This document shows, in pieces, positions 25,549-35,271 of a DNA stretch of 64,000 nt (within the stretch, counting starts at the first letter, position 1; each line of letters opens with the position of its first letter). The notes beneath the pieces were generated by a model. The model saw nothing but the letters and a program-made list of their open reading frames with translations. It had not been told where the DNA came from and did not search any database. This DNA is from Pseudoalteromonas phenolica. Lineage in GTDB: Bacteria; Pseudomonadota; Gammaproteobacteria; Enterobacterales; Alteromonadaceae. The position numbers and the translations under genes were made by a program. Where the stretch lies: contig NZ_PPSW01000006.1 in assembly GCF_005876835.1 (NCBI RefSeq), positions 124,001-188,000 of the forward strand. The letters are read 5' to 3'.

Positions 25549-27552
25549 TTATTTAAAATCCAACTTATTTAAAATATCGTCTTCGACATTTTGTGAAAGT
25601 GTGACTTTAAGCTTAGGTGTACGCGCCATTTCACGTTTGATGGCGAAGTTTGCTTCTTCGTTACGCGCCCAGCTACGACGTGCAATACCATTGTTTACGT
25701 CGAATAGTAGCATTGACTTAAGACGACGCTCAGCATCGCTTGAGCCGTCAAGTAGCATACCAAAGCCACCGTTGATCACTTCACCCCAACCAACGCCACC
25801 GCCGTTGTGGATAGACACCCATGTTGCACCACGGAAACCGTCACCGATCACATTGTGAATAGCCATGTCCGCCGTGAAGCGGCTGCCATCATAGATGTTA
25901 GATGTTTCGCGGAATGGTGAATCTGTACCAGATACATCGTGGTGGTCACGACCAAGTACCACAGGACCAATCTCACCGCGCTCAATGGCATCGTTAAATG
26001 CTTTAGCAATTTTAATACGGCCTTCAGAGTCAGCATAAAGAATACGCGCTTGTGAACCAACCACTAGCTTGTTTTCTTTCGCGTCTTTGATCCACGTGAT
26101 GTTGTCTTGCATCTGTTGCTGAATTTCTTCTGGCGAGTTTGCCATGATCTCTTCAAGCACTTGCGCGGCAATCGCATCCGTTTTGTCTAAGTCTGCAGGG
26201 TTACCAGAAGTACATACCCAACGGAATGGACCAAAGCCATAGTCAAAACACATAGGGCCTAGAATATCTTGCACGTATGACGGATATTTAAAGTCAATGC
26301 CGTTTTCAGCCATAATATCACCGCCTGCGCGAGATGCTTCGAGTAAGAACGCATTACCGTAATCGAAGAAATATGTGCCTTTCGCTGTGTGCTTGTTTAC
26401 AGCTGCCGCATGACGCTTAAGGGTTGACTGCACTTTTTCTTTGAATAGATCAGGCTCTTCACGGATTAAGCGGTTTGATTCTTCGTAGCTAATATCAACC
26501 GGGTAGTAACCGCCTGACCATGGGTTATGAAGAGACGTTTGGTCTGAGCCTAAGTGTACAAAAATGTCTTCAGCTAAGAAGCTTTCCCACACGTTTACAA
26601 TGTTACCAATGAACGCAATAGACACCACTTCTTCGTTTTCTTGTGCTTTACGCACACGTGCAACTAGGTCATCGATGTTATCAACGAGTTCATCTACCCA
26701 ACCTTGCTCATGACGTTTAATCGCGGCTTTCGGGTTAACTTCGGCACATACTGTAATACAGTTAGCAATGTTACCCGCTTTTGGCTGTGCACCACTCATA
26801 CCGCCAAGACCCGCTGTTAAGAAGATCTTACCTTTCGGGCTTTCGCCTTTATTAAGTACTTTACGGAATGCATTCATTACCGTAATAGTTGTACCGTGTA
26901 CGATACCTTGTGGGCCAATATACATGAATGAACCCGCAGTCATTTGACCGTACTGAGTGACACCCAATGCATTGAACTTTTCCCAGTCATCTGGCTGAGA
27001 GTAGTTCGGGATCATCATACCGTTTGTAACCACAACGCGCGGCGCGTCTTTTGAAGATGGGAATAAGCCCATAGGGTGACCAGAGTACATATGTAGCGTT
27101 TGGTCTTCTGCCATCTCGCTTAGGTACTTCATAGCCAGTAGGTATTGCGCCCAGTTTTGGAATACCGCACCGTTACCACCGTAAGTGATAAGCTCTTCTG
27201 GGTGCTGTGCCACAGCTGGATCAAGGTTGTTGTCGATCATTAGCATGATCGCAGCAGCTTGCTCACATTTTGCCGGATAGTCAGAGATTGAACGCGCTTT
27301 TAGCTCATAGTTAGGCTTAAAGCGGTACATATAAATTCGGCCAAAATCTTTCAACTCTTGAGCAAATTCAACGGCAAGCTCTGCATGCCACTCTTTTGGG
27401 AAATAGCGAAGGGCATTGCGAACTGCGAGCTGTTTTTCTTCTGCGCTTAAAATATCTTTACGTTTTGGTGCGCGGTTCGCACCAGCCGGATACGCTTTTG
27501 GCTCTGGCAAAACGCTTGGAATACCTTGTTTGATGATATCTTGAAAATTCAT
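25549..27552 (-). CDS. hutU: Urocanate hydratase, long form
   Basis: NAD-dependent hydration of urocanate to imidazolone propionate, second step of histidine degradation. It has 667 residues, whereas the common form has about 555. The family motifs are clear: ELITYGGNGAVFQNWAQYL near residue 120, FLTAGLGGMSGAQPKAG for the NAD site, and GSDQTSLHNPWSGGYYP in place of the common form's DQTSAHDP. The long form occurs in other marine bacteria and Bacteroidetes. The start follows AAGGAAAACC. It is 11 bases after hutH in the operon. Confidence 0.95.
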   Translation of the reverse strand: MNFQDIIKQGIPSVLPEPKAYPAGANRAPKRKDILSAEEKQLAVRNALRYFPKEWHAELAVEFAQELKDFGRIYMYRFKPNYELKARSISDYPAKCEQAAAIMLMIDNNLDPAVAQHPEELITYGGNGAVFQNWAQYLLAMKYLSEMAEDQTLHMYSGHPMGLFPSSKDAPRVVVTNGMMIPNYSQPDDWEKFNALGVTQYGQMTAGSFMYIGPQGIVHGTTITVMNAFRKVLNKGESPKGKIFLTAGLGGMSGAQPKAGNIANCITVCAEVNPKAAIKRHEQGWVDELVDNIDDLVARVRKAQENEEVVSIAFIGNIVNVWESFLAEDIFVHLGSDQTSLHNPWSGGYYPVDISYEESNRLIREEPDLFKEKVQSTLKRHAAAVNKHTAKGTYFFDYGNAFLLEASRAGGDIMAENGIDFKYPSYVQDILGPMCFDYGFGPFRWVCTSGNPADLDKTDAIAAQVLEEIMANSPEEIQQQMQDNITWIKDAKENKLVVGSQARILYADSEGRIKIAKAFNDAIERGEIGPVVLGRDHHDVSGTDSPFRETSNIYDGSRFTADMAIHNVIGDGFRGATWVSIHNGGGVGWGEVINGGFGMLLDGSSDAERRLKSMLLFDVNNGIARRSWARNEEANFAIKREMARTPKLKVTLSQNVEDDILNKLDFK

Positions 27553-27563
27553 GTCGGTTTTCC

Positions 27564-29063
27564 TTAGTTTACTGAAACTGTGAAAGCTTGAGATGTTACA
27601 AATTCAACCATGGCATCGATGTCAGGCTTAAGTAGTCTGTCTTCTTCAAGCTTGGCAACCTTAGTACGGATCAACGCGTGGTTTTGTTCAATAATATCTG
27701 AACAAGTATTTGGACGTCTGAAATCAACGGCTTGTGCAGCGTACATTAATTCGATTGCAAAGATTTTTTCTAGGTTACCTAGAATTTGGTTGAATTTACG
27801 GCCAGAAATACTACCCATAGATACATGGTCTTCTTGACCCATTGACGTTGGCACGCTGTCAGCAGACGGTGGGAAACATAACGATTTATTTTCAGTTACT
27901 AATGCCGCTGTGGTGTACTGCGGGATCATCATGCCAGAATTTAAGCCGCCAGATGTCGTTAATAGACGTGGTAAACCGTGTAGGCCTTCAAGTAGTAAGT
28001 AACAACGACGGTCTGAAATATTACCCAGTTCAGCAGCCGCAATTGACGCGTAGTCAAGTACCATAGCCAAAGGCTGACCGTGGAAGCTACCACCCGAGAT
28101 GGCTTCTTCTTCGCTGATAACGATTGGGTTATCAGTAACAGAGTTCATTTCAGTCTCTGCTAATTCTTTTAAATGGTTGTACGCGTTACGTGATGCGCCG
28201 TGAACCTGAGGAATACAACGTAAAGAGTACGGATCTTGTACGCGGTCACACTCCTCATGATCAGCCATGTTTTGTGAGTCTTTAAATAAGCGGCGCATAC
28301 GTTTAGCCACTTCAATGTTGCCCTCAAACGCACGAATTGCGTGTAGTTCTTCTCTGAATGGTTGCTCACTGCCTTGCATGCCTTCAATACTCATTGCGCC
28401 TGCAATGTCTGCAAGGTCGAGTAAGTAACGCATTTTAGTTAGGCCAGTGATGGCATGTGACAGAATAAACTGAGTACCATTAATCAGTGCTAGACCTTCT
28501 TTGGCATGTAAGTCCATTACTTTAAGGTTGTTGTCTGCCAGTACTTTTGCCGCAGGTTGAATTTCGTCGCCTACCCAAAATTCACCTTCACCAAGTAGTG
28601 GTAAGAATAAATGAGAAAGTGGCGCAAGGTCACCTGAAGCACCAACAGAGCCTTGCTCAGGTACAACTGGAATAATATCAAGTTCAACGAACTTAAGCAT
28701 ACGCTCAACCACTGCTAAGCGAATACCAGAGAAACCTTGGCTTAATGCATGTACTTTGGTGATAAGCATGAGCTTAGAGATTGACTTTGCAATCGGGTTA
28801 CCTACACCAACAGCGTGTGTGATAAGTAGGTTTTTTTGTAAAAGGTGAGTTTCTTCAGGCGTGATTTGGGTGTCACATAAAGGACCAAAACCTGTGTTAA
28901 TGCCATAAACCGCTTCGCTCGATGCAGCCATTTTGTCAACACGTTGACGGCTTGTATTTATTTTGTTGATAGCTTCACTGGTTAAAACAGCATCAACTGA
29001 ACCGTTTGCAATACTATTTACAGTATCAAGATCTAGACGGTCTACACCATATCTAAACGTCAT
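27564..29063 (-). CDS. hutH: Histidine ammonia-lyase
   Basis: Converts L-histidine to urocanate and ammonia. With the start at 29063 (behind GGAGAACAAG) the protein has 499 residues; an in-frame ATG at 29081 lacks a ribosome site. The MIO-forming Ala-Ser-Gly is present at 142-144 (VGASGDLAPL), with catalytic Tyr53 in YGINTGFG. First gene of the minus-strand hutHU operon. hutI, hutG and the usual HutC repressor are absent from the window. Confidence 0.96.
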   Translation of the reverse strand: MTFRYGVDRLDLDTVNSIANGSVDAVLTSEAINKINTSRQRVDKMAASSEAVYGINTGFGPLCDTQITPEETHLLQKNLLITHAVGVGNPIAKSISKLMLITKVHALSQGFSGIRLAVVERMLKFVELDIIPVVPEQGSVGASGDLAPLSHLFLPLLGEGEFWVGDEIQPAAKVLADNNLKVMDLHAKEGLALINGTQFILSHAITGLTKMRYLLDLADIAGAMSIEGMQGSEQPFREELHAIRAFEGNIEVAKRMRRLFKDSQNMADHEECDRVQDPYSLRCIPQVHGASRNAYNHLKELAETEMNSVTDNPIVISEEEAISGGSFHGQPLAMVLDYASIAAAELGNISDRRCYLLLEGLHGLPRLLTTSGGLNSGMMIPQYTTAALVTENKSLCFPPSADSVPTSMGQEDHVSMGSISGRKFNQILGNLEKIFAIELMYAAQAVDFRRPNTCSDIIEQNHALIRTKVAKLEEDRLLKPDIDAMVEFVTSQAFTVSVN

Positions 29064-29189
29064 CTTGTTCTCCAAATTCATTGAGTTCTTATATTTATGG
29101 CGTAAATATTAATGAGTGGATGAAGTTTTATAAATTGCATATAATCGATATTCATTCCGGGTTTATCAAACTAAATATTTGGCACATTA

Positions 29190-30092
29190 ATGCAAATACA
29201 TGACGTAGATCTCAAATTATTAAGAGTTTTTGTCGCAATCGTGGAATGTGGTGGTTTATCTGCTGCAGAATCTAGATTAAATATTGGACGCTCGACCATT
29301 AGTTCACATTTGTCGGACTTAGAAGTTCGTTTAGGCATAAAGCTTTGTAAGCGAGGTCGAAGTGGTTTTGAGTTAACAGAGCCGGGAAGGGTAACCTATC
29401 AAGCCTCTTTAGAGCTCCTTCGTCAATGTGAAGCCTTTGCCAATACTGTAGCCAGTTCTAAAAATGAGTTATCGGGTCGAGTGAGTATCTCTGTCATAGA
29501 TACTATGGTGAATGACCCCCGCTGTGGCGTTGCGCAAGCGATAGCGTCACTTCGACAGTTAAGTAAGAACATTCAATTTGATATTAATGTTTGTGAGGCC
29601 AGAGAAGTTGAAACTTCGGTGATAAATGGTCGTTCACTCGTAGGTTTAGGTGTGAGTCGTCATCATATAAGAGGGCTTGAATATATTCCGCTGCACAACG
29701 AAAACAACTATCTATACTGTGGCAAAGGGCATGAACTGTTCAGATTAGAAAGACAGAGATTGTCTGAGCGTTTATCTGATGCTGAAGTGATTACTTCAAA
29801 CTATATGAGGGACAAAGAAGTCAGAAATGATGGTTTGAATTATCAAAACAGTGCAACGGCATATCATGATGAAGGCATTGCGCATTTAATTTTATCTGGT
29901 CAGTTTATTGGTTATCTCCCGGAGCATTACGCGAGTTACTGGGTTGATAAAGGGCTAATGAAGGTAATACAGCCTGAGAAATACACATATCAGATCCCAG
30001 TGAGTTTAATCCTTTCGAAAAATCACCAAGCCAATCCATTGTTAAATGCCATCGTTGAAGCACTTATATACTCGCATAGTAACGAATTTTAA
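29190..30092 (+). CDS. LysR-family regulator divergent from hutH
   Basis: 300-residue LysR protein. The helix-turn-helix is at about residues 8-65 (VECGGLSAAESRLNIGRSTI), followed by a substrate-binding domain of ordinary length. It is divergently transcribed from hutH with a 126-base intergenic region, the classic arrangement for a LysR activator of its neighbour. Control of hutHU by this protein, in place of HutC, is an inference. Confidence 0.87.
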   Translation: MQIHDVDLKLLRVFVAIVECGGLSAAESRLNIGRSTISSHLSDLEVRLGIKLCKRGRSGFELTEPGRVTYQASLELLRQCEAFANTVASSKNELSGRVSISVIDTMVNDPRCGVAQAIASLRQLSKNIQFDINVCEAREVETSVINGRSLVGLGVSRHHIRGLEYIPLHNENNYLYCGKGHELFRLERQRLSERLSDAEVITSNYMRDKEVRNDGLNYQNSATAYHDEGIAHLILSGQFIGYLPEHYASYWVDKGLMKVIQPEKYTYQIPVSLILSKNHQANPLLNAIVEALIYSHSNEF

Positions 30093-30158
30093 TGATTTAT
30101 TCGCAGATATTCAGAAGGAGATTATACTTAATTTAACAGCAATGTTTGGGGCGCTTTT

Positions 30159-32183
30159 TTGTCATTTAAAACAGCGAAACGTTCAATAAAGGCGGTATTA
30201 CACAGTCGATTTCTTCTGTCTTTGCGTGAAGCCTTCATTGCTCTGATCCCCTATTTTGTCAGCAGTGCCATCGCTATTTTGTTGTTAAATAGTGCTGTAA
30301 AGTTCAATATTGTGGCACAGACCGATCATGCTTATTCAGTCATACTGGCAAGTGCTTCTTTAGTGCTTTCTTTATTTCCAGTTATTGTTTCTATTTCCAT
30401 CGGTTTTTTTATTAGTAAAAACTTTGGGCAAAGTGGTGTGGTGGGTGCCATGCTAGCGCTGCTCTGCTTTTCACTTCATGGGCAGTATATCAATTTTGAT
30501 GGTGAGTCATTTAGACTTGATCCTACTGGCGGCACACCCTATGCGGTAATTATTCCTTGTTTAAGTAGCCTGATCTTAAATTTGTTGGTAAACCTTCACC
30601 CTAATTTAGATAAACACTTTCATCATATAAGTCGTTTTTTGAGCGAAAAATTACTGATTATCCTACCTTTTACGCTGACATTCTTTAGTTTTTATACATT
30701 TATGCCGGTAATTAATTTTACCGGTGATCTGATTGCTTCTTGGATAACGCCAGATATTAGTCAATCAACGATAGCAGAATTAACGTTTGAAAGAATGCTG
30801 TTTATACACGGGCTTTGGTTTTTAGGCATTCATGGCGACAATACTTTTAATATGGTATTTGACGCAAATTATTTGATGCAGCCAATTATAGGAAACTTAC
30901 CTGCGAAAACATTTTACGACACATTTGTTTTAATAGGTGGGACAGGCTGTTTCGCAGGGTTAATTATTGCGGCATTATTCTTGAAATCTGGCTCACATGA
31001 AAAGAACATCGCTAAACTTTCAATGCCATTTACGGTTTTCAACTTTTGCGAAATCATTCTTTTTGCATTACCGATATTTTTAAACCCGATTATGCTAATT
31101 CCTTTTGTAATGGCACCAACAATTAACTTTGTGATTTCTTATACAGTCATAGATTATGGGTTGGTTAACGTGAGTAATGAAACGATTAGTTGGATGACAC
31201 CTACATTGGTAAATGGGTTCATTGTGTCTCAAGGCTTATCAGGGCTGTTATTGCAATTATTTTTATTATGCTTGAACACATTAGTTTATTACCCATTTTT
31301 GAAATGGCACAGTGAACAAATCAATTTTGATAAGGCCATCAGTAAATTGAGTGATCAACTCAACATCTCTGAGCAGATTCGTAATAAAGGTGAGTCAGAT
31401 TTTATTGCACACCAAATAGATCTAGATAAAGCAAATAAAACACTGAAAGAAGTCCTCACAGAGATCAGCAAGGGTAGGCTACTACTTTATTACCAACCGC
31501 AAATTTGCCAATTTTCAAAAACCGTTTCTGGTTTCGAAGCATTGTTAAGATTAGAAAAACAATCAGGTGATATTGTTGGTCCTTATTTCTTAGACACTTT
31601 AATCAAACATGATGAAACAGAAATTATCGATATGTGGGTGATTGAACAAGCACACAGAGATTTATTGTATTTTAATAGTAAAGGGTTTAAACCAGTCATA
31701 AGCATAAATGTTAATCCAAAAGTGATGACAAACAGTTTGTTAGTAGAATATATCTGTGAAGTGTTCAAAGATTTTCCAAGTCAGCTAAAAATTGAAATAG
31801 TTGAATCAAGTTATCTAACAGATAAGAAAACGGTGCTTAAGAATATAAAAAGCTTACAGAATGCAAAAATACATACAGTTATTGATGATTTTGGAACCGG
31901 CTATTCTAGTTTGGCAATGTTGTCAGAGTTACCAATAAAATACATTAAGCTTGATAAATCATTACTAGACGATACTGGCACAGTTAAGGGAAAAGAATTC
32001 TATCAACATGTTGTTGAATTACTTCATAAGATGGATAAATCGATTGTTGCTGAAGGTGTAGAAACACACGAGCAGTTGGCGTTTATTAATGGTTTAAAAA
32101 TTGAGGTAGTTCAAGGTTGGGTATATCAGAAAGCACTTGCAAAAAAGGATGTTATTAATTTCGAAAAGCGTTTTGAAAAATAA
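30159..32183 (+). CDS. PTS EIIC-like membrane domain fused to an EAL phosphodiesterase
   Basis: 674-residue fusion. Residues 1 to about 395 form a multi-pass sugar-PTS EIIC domain (GLWFLGIHGDNTFNMVF is the typical conserved loop). Residues about 435-674 are an EAL domain for cyclic-di-GMP hydrolysis. The active-site set looks complete: EALLRL, INVNP, IEIVES, DDFGTGYSS, IKLDKS, AEGVET and the final Gln in VQGW. There are no EIIA/EIIB domains, so it probably senses rather than transports a sugar. The start is TTG at 30159; an in-frame ATG is not available. It follows the LysR gene by 66 bases. Confidence 0.87.
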   Translation: MSFKTAKRSIKAVLHSRFLLSLREAFIALIPYFVSSAIAILLLNSAVKFNIVAQTDHAYSVILASASLVLSLFPVIVSISIGFFISKNFGQSGVVGAMLALLCFSLHGQYINFDGESFRLDPTGGTPYAVIIPCLSSLILNLLVNLHPNLDKHFHHISRFLSEKLLIILPFTLTFFSFYTFMPVINFTGDLIASWITPDISQSTIAELTFERMLFIHGLWFLGIHGDNTFNMVFDANYLMQPIIGNLPAKTFYDTFVLIGGTGCFAGLIIAALFLKSGSHEKNIAKLSMPFTVFNFCEIILFALPIFLNPIMLIPFVMAPTINFVISYTVIDYGLVNVSNETISWMTPTLVNGFIVSQGLSGLLLQLFLLCLNTLVYYPFLKWHSEQINFDKAISKLSDQLNISEQIRNKGESDFIAHQIDLDKANKTLKEVLTEISKGRLLLYYQPQICQFSKTVSGFEALLRLEKQSGDIVGPYFLDTLIKHDETEIIDMWVIEQAHRDLLYFNSKGFKPVISINVNPKVMTNSLLVEYICEVFKDFPSQLKIEIVESSYLTDKKTVLKNIKSLQNAKIHTVIDDFGTGYSSLAMLSELPIKYIKLDKSLLDDTGTVKGKEFYQHVVELLHKMDKSIVAEGVETHEQLAFINGLKIEVVQGWVYQKALAKKDVINFEKRFEK

Positions 32184-32217
32184 AAAACGCGGTAAGAAGA
32201 AATACTTACCGCGTTTT
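32184..32217. terminator. Bidirectional terminator between the EAL gene and acnB
   Basis: AAAACGCGGTAAG (32184-32196) and its complement CTTACCGCGTTTT (32205-32217), with an 8-base loop. It sits between convergent genes, with A-rich and T-rich flanks that suit termination both ways. Confidence 0.88.
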
Positions 32218-32240
32218 AAAATTAAAGAAGCTTAACAATA

Positions 32241-35057
32241 TTAAGCATCAACAACTTTTACTGGCACAGCTTGCTCAGAACCAAACTTAGTTGTTAGTTC
32301 TTCTTCAGCAGGAGTAAATGCTGTTAGGTCGATGCCCTCAACTGCCGCAGTATACTCTTCGATAGTTGGGAAGCGGCCAAGTACTGTTGAAAGCACTACT
32401 AGTGGTGTAGAGCCAAGTAGAGATTCACCTTTTTTCTCAGCTGTATCAGCTACAACACGGCCTTGGAAAAGACGCGTTGATGTTGCGATCACAGTGTCAC
32501 CAGGTTCAGCTTTTTCTTGGTTACCCATACAAAGGTTACAACCAGGGCGTTCTAGGTATAGGATGTTGTCGTACTTAGTACGTGCAGCCGTTTTAGGTTG
32601 CTCATCGTCAAACTGGAAGCCAGCGTACTTAGCTAGGATATCCCAATCGCCTTCAGCTTTAAGCTCATCAACGATGTTGTACGTTGGTGGCGCAACAACT
32701 AGCGGTGCTTTGAATTCAATAGAACCATTTAGTTTTTCAAGGTTACGTAGCATCTGAGCGATGATTTGCATGTCACCTTTGTGAACCATACAAGAACCAA
32801 CGAAACCTAGGTCTACAGGCTTGTCATTGTAGAATGAAACTGGGCGAATAACGTCGTGCGTGTAACGCTTAGATACGTCTTCGTTGTTTACATCTGGGTC
32901 TGCAATCATTGGCTCAACGATTTCGTCAAGGTCAACAACAACTTCAGCGTAGTACTTAGCGTTGTCGTCTGGTGCTAGAGCTGGTTGCTCGCCAGATTGA
33001 ACACCTGCAATACGCTCGTCAGCTAGGTCGATAAGGCCTTGTAGCGTCTTAGCTTCGTTTTCCATACCCTTATTGATCATAATCTGGATACGGCTCTTAG
33101 CTAGCTCGATAGACTTAACAAGTGTTTCATTGTTTGAAATACAGATAGACGCTTTCGCTTTCATTTCTGCAGTCCAGTCAGTGAATGTGAACGCTTGGTC
33201 AGCCATTAGTGTACCAATGTGAACTTCGATGATACGACCTTGGAACACGTTCTCACCGCCAAATTGCTTAAGCATTTGCGCTTGAGTTGCGTGAACAACG
33301 TCACGGAAGTCCATGTGCTTAGCCATGTTGCCTTTGAAAGTTACTTTCACAGACTCTGGAATTGGCATTGCAGACTCACCCGTTGCTAGTGCTAGTGCAA
33401 CAGTACCTGAGTCAGCACCGAACGCTACGCCTTTAGACATACGCGTGTGCGAGTCACCACCGATGATGATTGCGCGGTCATCCACTGTAATATCGTTAAG
33501 TACTTTGTGGATTACGTCAGTCATTGAGTGATATACACCCTTAGGGTCACGTGCAGTGATAAGACCAAACTTGTTCATGAATGCCATTAGCTTAGGAATG
33601 TTTGCTTGCGCTTTTTTATCCCATACAGAAGCCGTGTGACAACCAGATTGGTATGCACCGTCAACAAGAGGAGAAATTGTTGAAGCAGCCATTGCTTCAA
33701 GTTCCTGTGACGTCATTGGACCCGTAGTATCTTGAGAGCCAACGATGTTTACTTTAACACGTACATTCGAGCCTGCGTGTAATGGCGTTTCAGACTGAAC
33801 ACCAACTGCGTTACGGTTAAAGATTTTCTCTACAGCTGTTAGACCTTGGCCTTCGTGCGAGATTTCTTTAGATGGTGCGTATACAGCTGGTGCTGCAACA
33901 CCTAGTGTTTCTGCTGCTAATGTTTGAAGTTTCTTACCGAATACGACTGCGTAAGAACCGCCAGCTTTCATGAATTCAACTTTTTGTGGTGTGAATGCAG
34001 ATGAGATGTCTGCTAGTTCTTCTTCACCGTTGAATAGTTTTTTAGCTTTAGTATCGATAGTTAGCACAGTACCCGTTGCTACAGAGTATGCTTCTTCTAG
34101 TACTGGGTCGCCATTTTCATCAGTAACTGTGTTACCTTCAGCGTCTACTTTCTTAACCCAGTTTTTAAGGTCAAGTCCGATACCACCAGTTACATCAACT
34201 GTAGTAAGGAAGATAGGTGCAATACCGTTAGTACCCGCAACAACAGGTGCAATGTTGATGAATGGAACATATGGGCTTGCTTGCTCACCAGCCCAAAGTG
34301 CGACGTTATTCACACCAGACATACGTGAAGAACCTACACCCATAGTGCCTTTTTCAGCGATAAGCATAACTTTAGCGTTAGGGTGCTGCTTTTGAAGTGC
34401 AACAATTTCTTGCTGTGCTTCAGGTGTGATCATGCATTGGCCGTGTAGTTCACGGTCAGCACGTGAGTGTGCTTGGTGACCTGGAGAAAGTAAATCAGTT
34501 GAGATATCACCTTCACCAGCAATGTAAGTTACAACTTCAATTTTTTCTGCAACGTCAGGCAACTTAGTGAAGAACTCTGCTTTTGCGTAGCTTTCTAAGA
34601 TGTCTTTAGCAACGGCATTGCCAGCTTTGAATGCGTCTTGTAGACGAGTTGTATCTGCATCGTATAAGAAAACTTGTGTTTTAAGTACGTCAGCAGCTTT
34701 TGAAGCGGTTGCAGCATCTTCACCTAGAGCAAGGTCTAGTAGAGCAGCGATTGATGGACCACCTTTCATGTGTGAAAGTAGTTCAAATGCAAAATCAGCT
34801 GTGATTTCAGCTACAGACTCTTCACCAAGAATGATCTCTTTTAAAAATTGTGCCTTAACACCTGCCGCAGATGTAGTACCTGGCAATGTGTTGTAGATGA
34901 AGAAGTTTAAAGAATCTTCACGGTGCTCATTTGTTGTATCTTTAATTTGAGCAATGATTTCAGACAGAAGCTCTGCGTTGTCGATTGGTTTTGGGCTAAG
35001 TCCAAGTTCCGCTTTACGCGTTTGGATCTCTTCCATGTATTCTGTATACAAACTCAT
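32241..35057 (-). CDS. acnB: Bifunctional aconitate hydratase 2/2-methylisocitrate dehydratase
   Basis: TCA-cycle aconitase B, which also acts on 2-methylisocitrate when propionyl-CoA is used. From the start at 35057 it has 938 residues; E. coli AcnB has 865. Cluster ligands include Cys in GSCMVHKGDM and the pair in RPGCNLCMGN. RADRELHGQCM and IIIGGDSHTRMSKGVAFGADSG are typical. The N-terminal HEAT-like domain is present (MSLYTEYMEEIQTRKAELG). An in-frame ATG at 35099 is less likely. Propionyl-CoA made by the Val/Ile operon below would suit the second activity. Confidence 0.96.
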   Translation of the reverse strand: MSLYTEYMEEIQTRKAELGLSPKPIDNAELLSEIIAQIKDTTNEHREDSLNFFIYNTLPGTTSAAGVKAQFLKEIILGEESVAEITADFAFELLSHMKGGPSIAALLDLALGEDAATASKAADVLKTQVFLYDADTTRLQDAFKAGNAVAKDILESYAKAEFFTKLPDVAEKIEVVTYIAGEGDISTDLLSPGHQAHSRADRELHGQCMITPEAQQEIVALQKQHPNAKVMLIAEKGTMGVGSSRMSGVNNVALWAGEQASPYVPFINIAPVVAGTNGIAPIFLTTVDVTGGIGLDLKNWVKKVDAEGNTVTDENGDPVLEEAYSVATGTVLTIDTKAKKLFNGEEELADISSAFTPQKVEFMKAGGSYAVVFGKKLQTLAAETLGVAAPAVYAPSKEISHEGQGLTAVEKIFNRNAVGVQSETPLHAGSNVRVKVNIVGSQDTTGPMTSQELEAMAASTISPLVDGAYQSGCHTASVWDKKAQANIPKLMAFMNKFGLITARDPKGVYHSMTDVIHKVLNDITVDDRAIIIGGDSHTRMSKGVAFGADSGTVALALATGESAMPIPESVKVTFKGNMAKHMDFRDVVHATQAQMLKQFGGENVFQGRIIEVHIGTLMADQAFTFTDWTAEMKAKASICISNNETLVKSIELAKSRIQIMINKGMENEAKTLQGLIDLADERIAGVQSGEQPALAPDDNAKYYAEVVVDLDEIVEPMIADPDVNNEDVSKRYTHDVIRPVSFYNDKPVDLGFVGSCMVHKGDMQIIAQMLRNLEKLNGSIEFKAPLVVAPPTYNIVDELKAEGDWDILAKYAGFQFDDEQPKTAARTKYDNILYLERPGCNLCMGNQEKAEPGDTVIATSTRLFQGRVVADTAEKKGESLLGSTPLVVLSTVLGRFPTIEEYTAAVEGIDLTAFTPAEEELTTKFGSEQAVPVKVVDA

Positions 35058-35271
35058 AGAAAACTCTCGGTGTTTTTTTACTTGATACGAAGTGAGCAAC
35101 TTAGTGCTAAATTAAATTGCCCAACGAAAATGCTCATTAAAGCCGACTCATATTATAGCCGACTTTATGTATGATATTTTGAATCTATCAATTACTTGCA
35201 GTGCGATTCTATCGCAAATACATAATAATTTACATCAATACCAAAAATAGTTGCTATAAATATAATTTATA

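Noticed and set aside
30142-30161. ATG at 30142 as the start of the EIIC-EAL gene
   Set aside because: It is not in frame with the fusion protein; the TTG at 30159 is.
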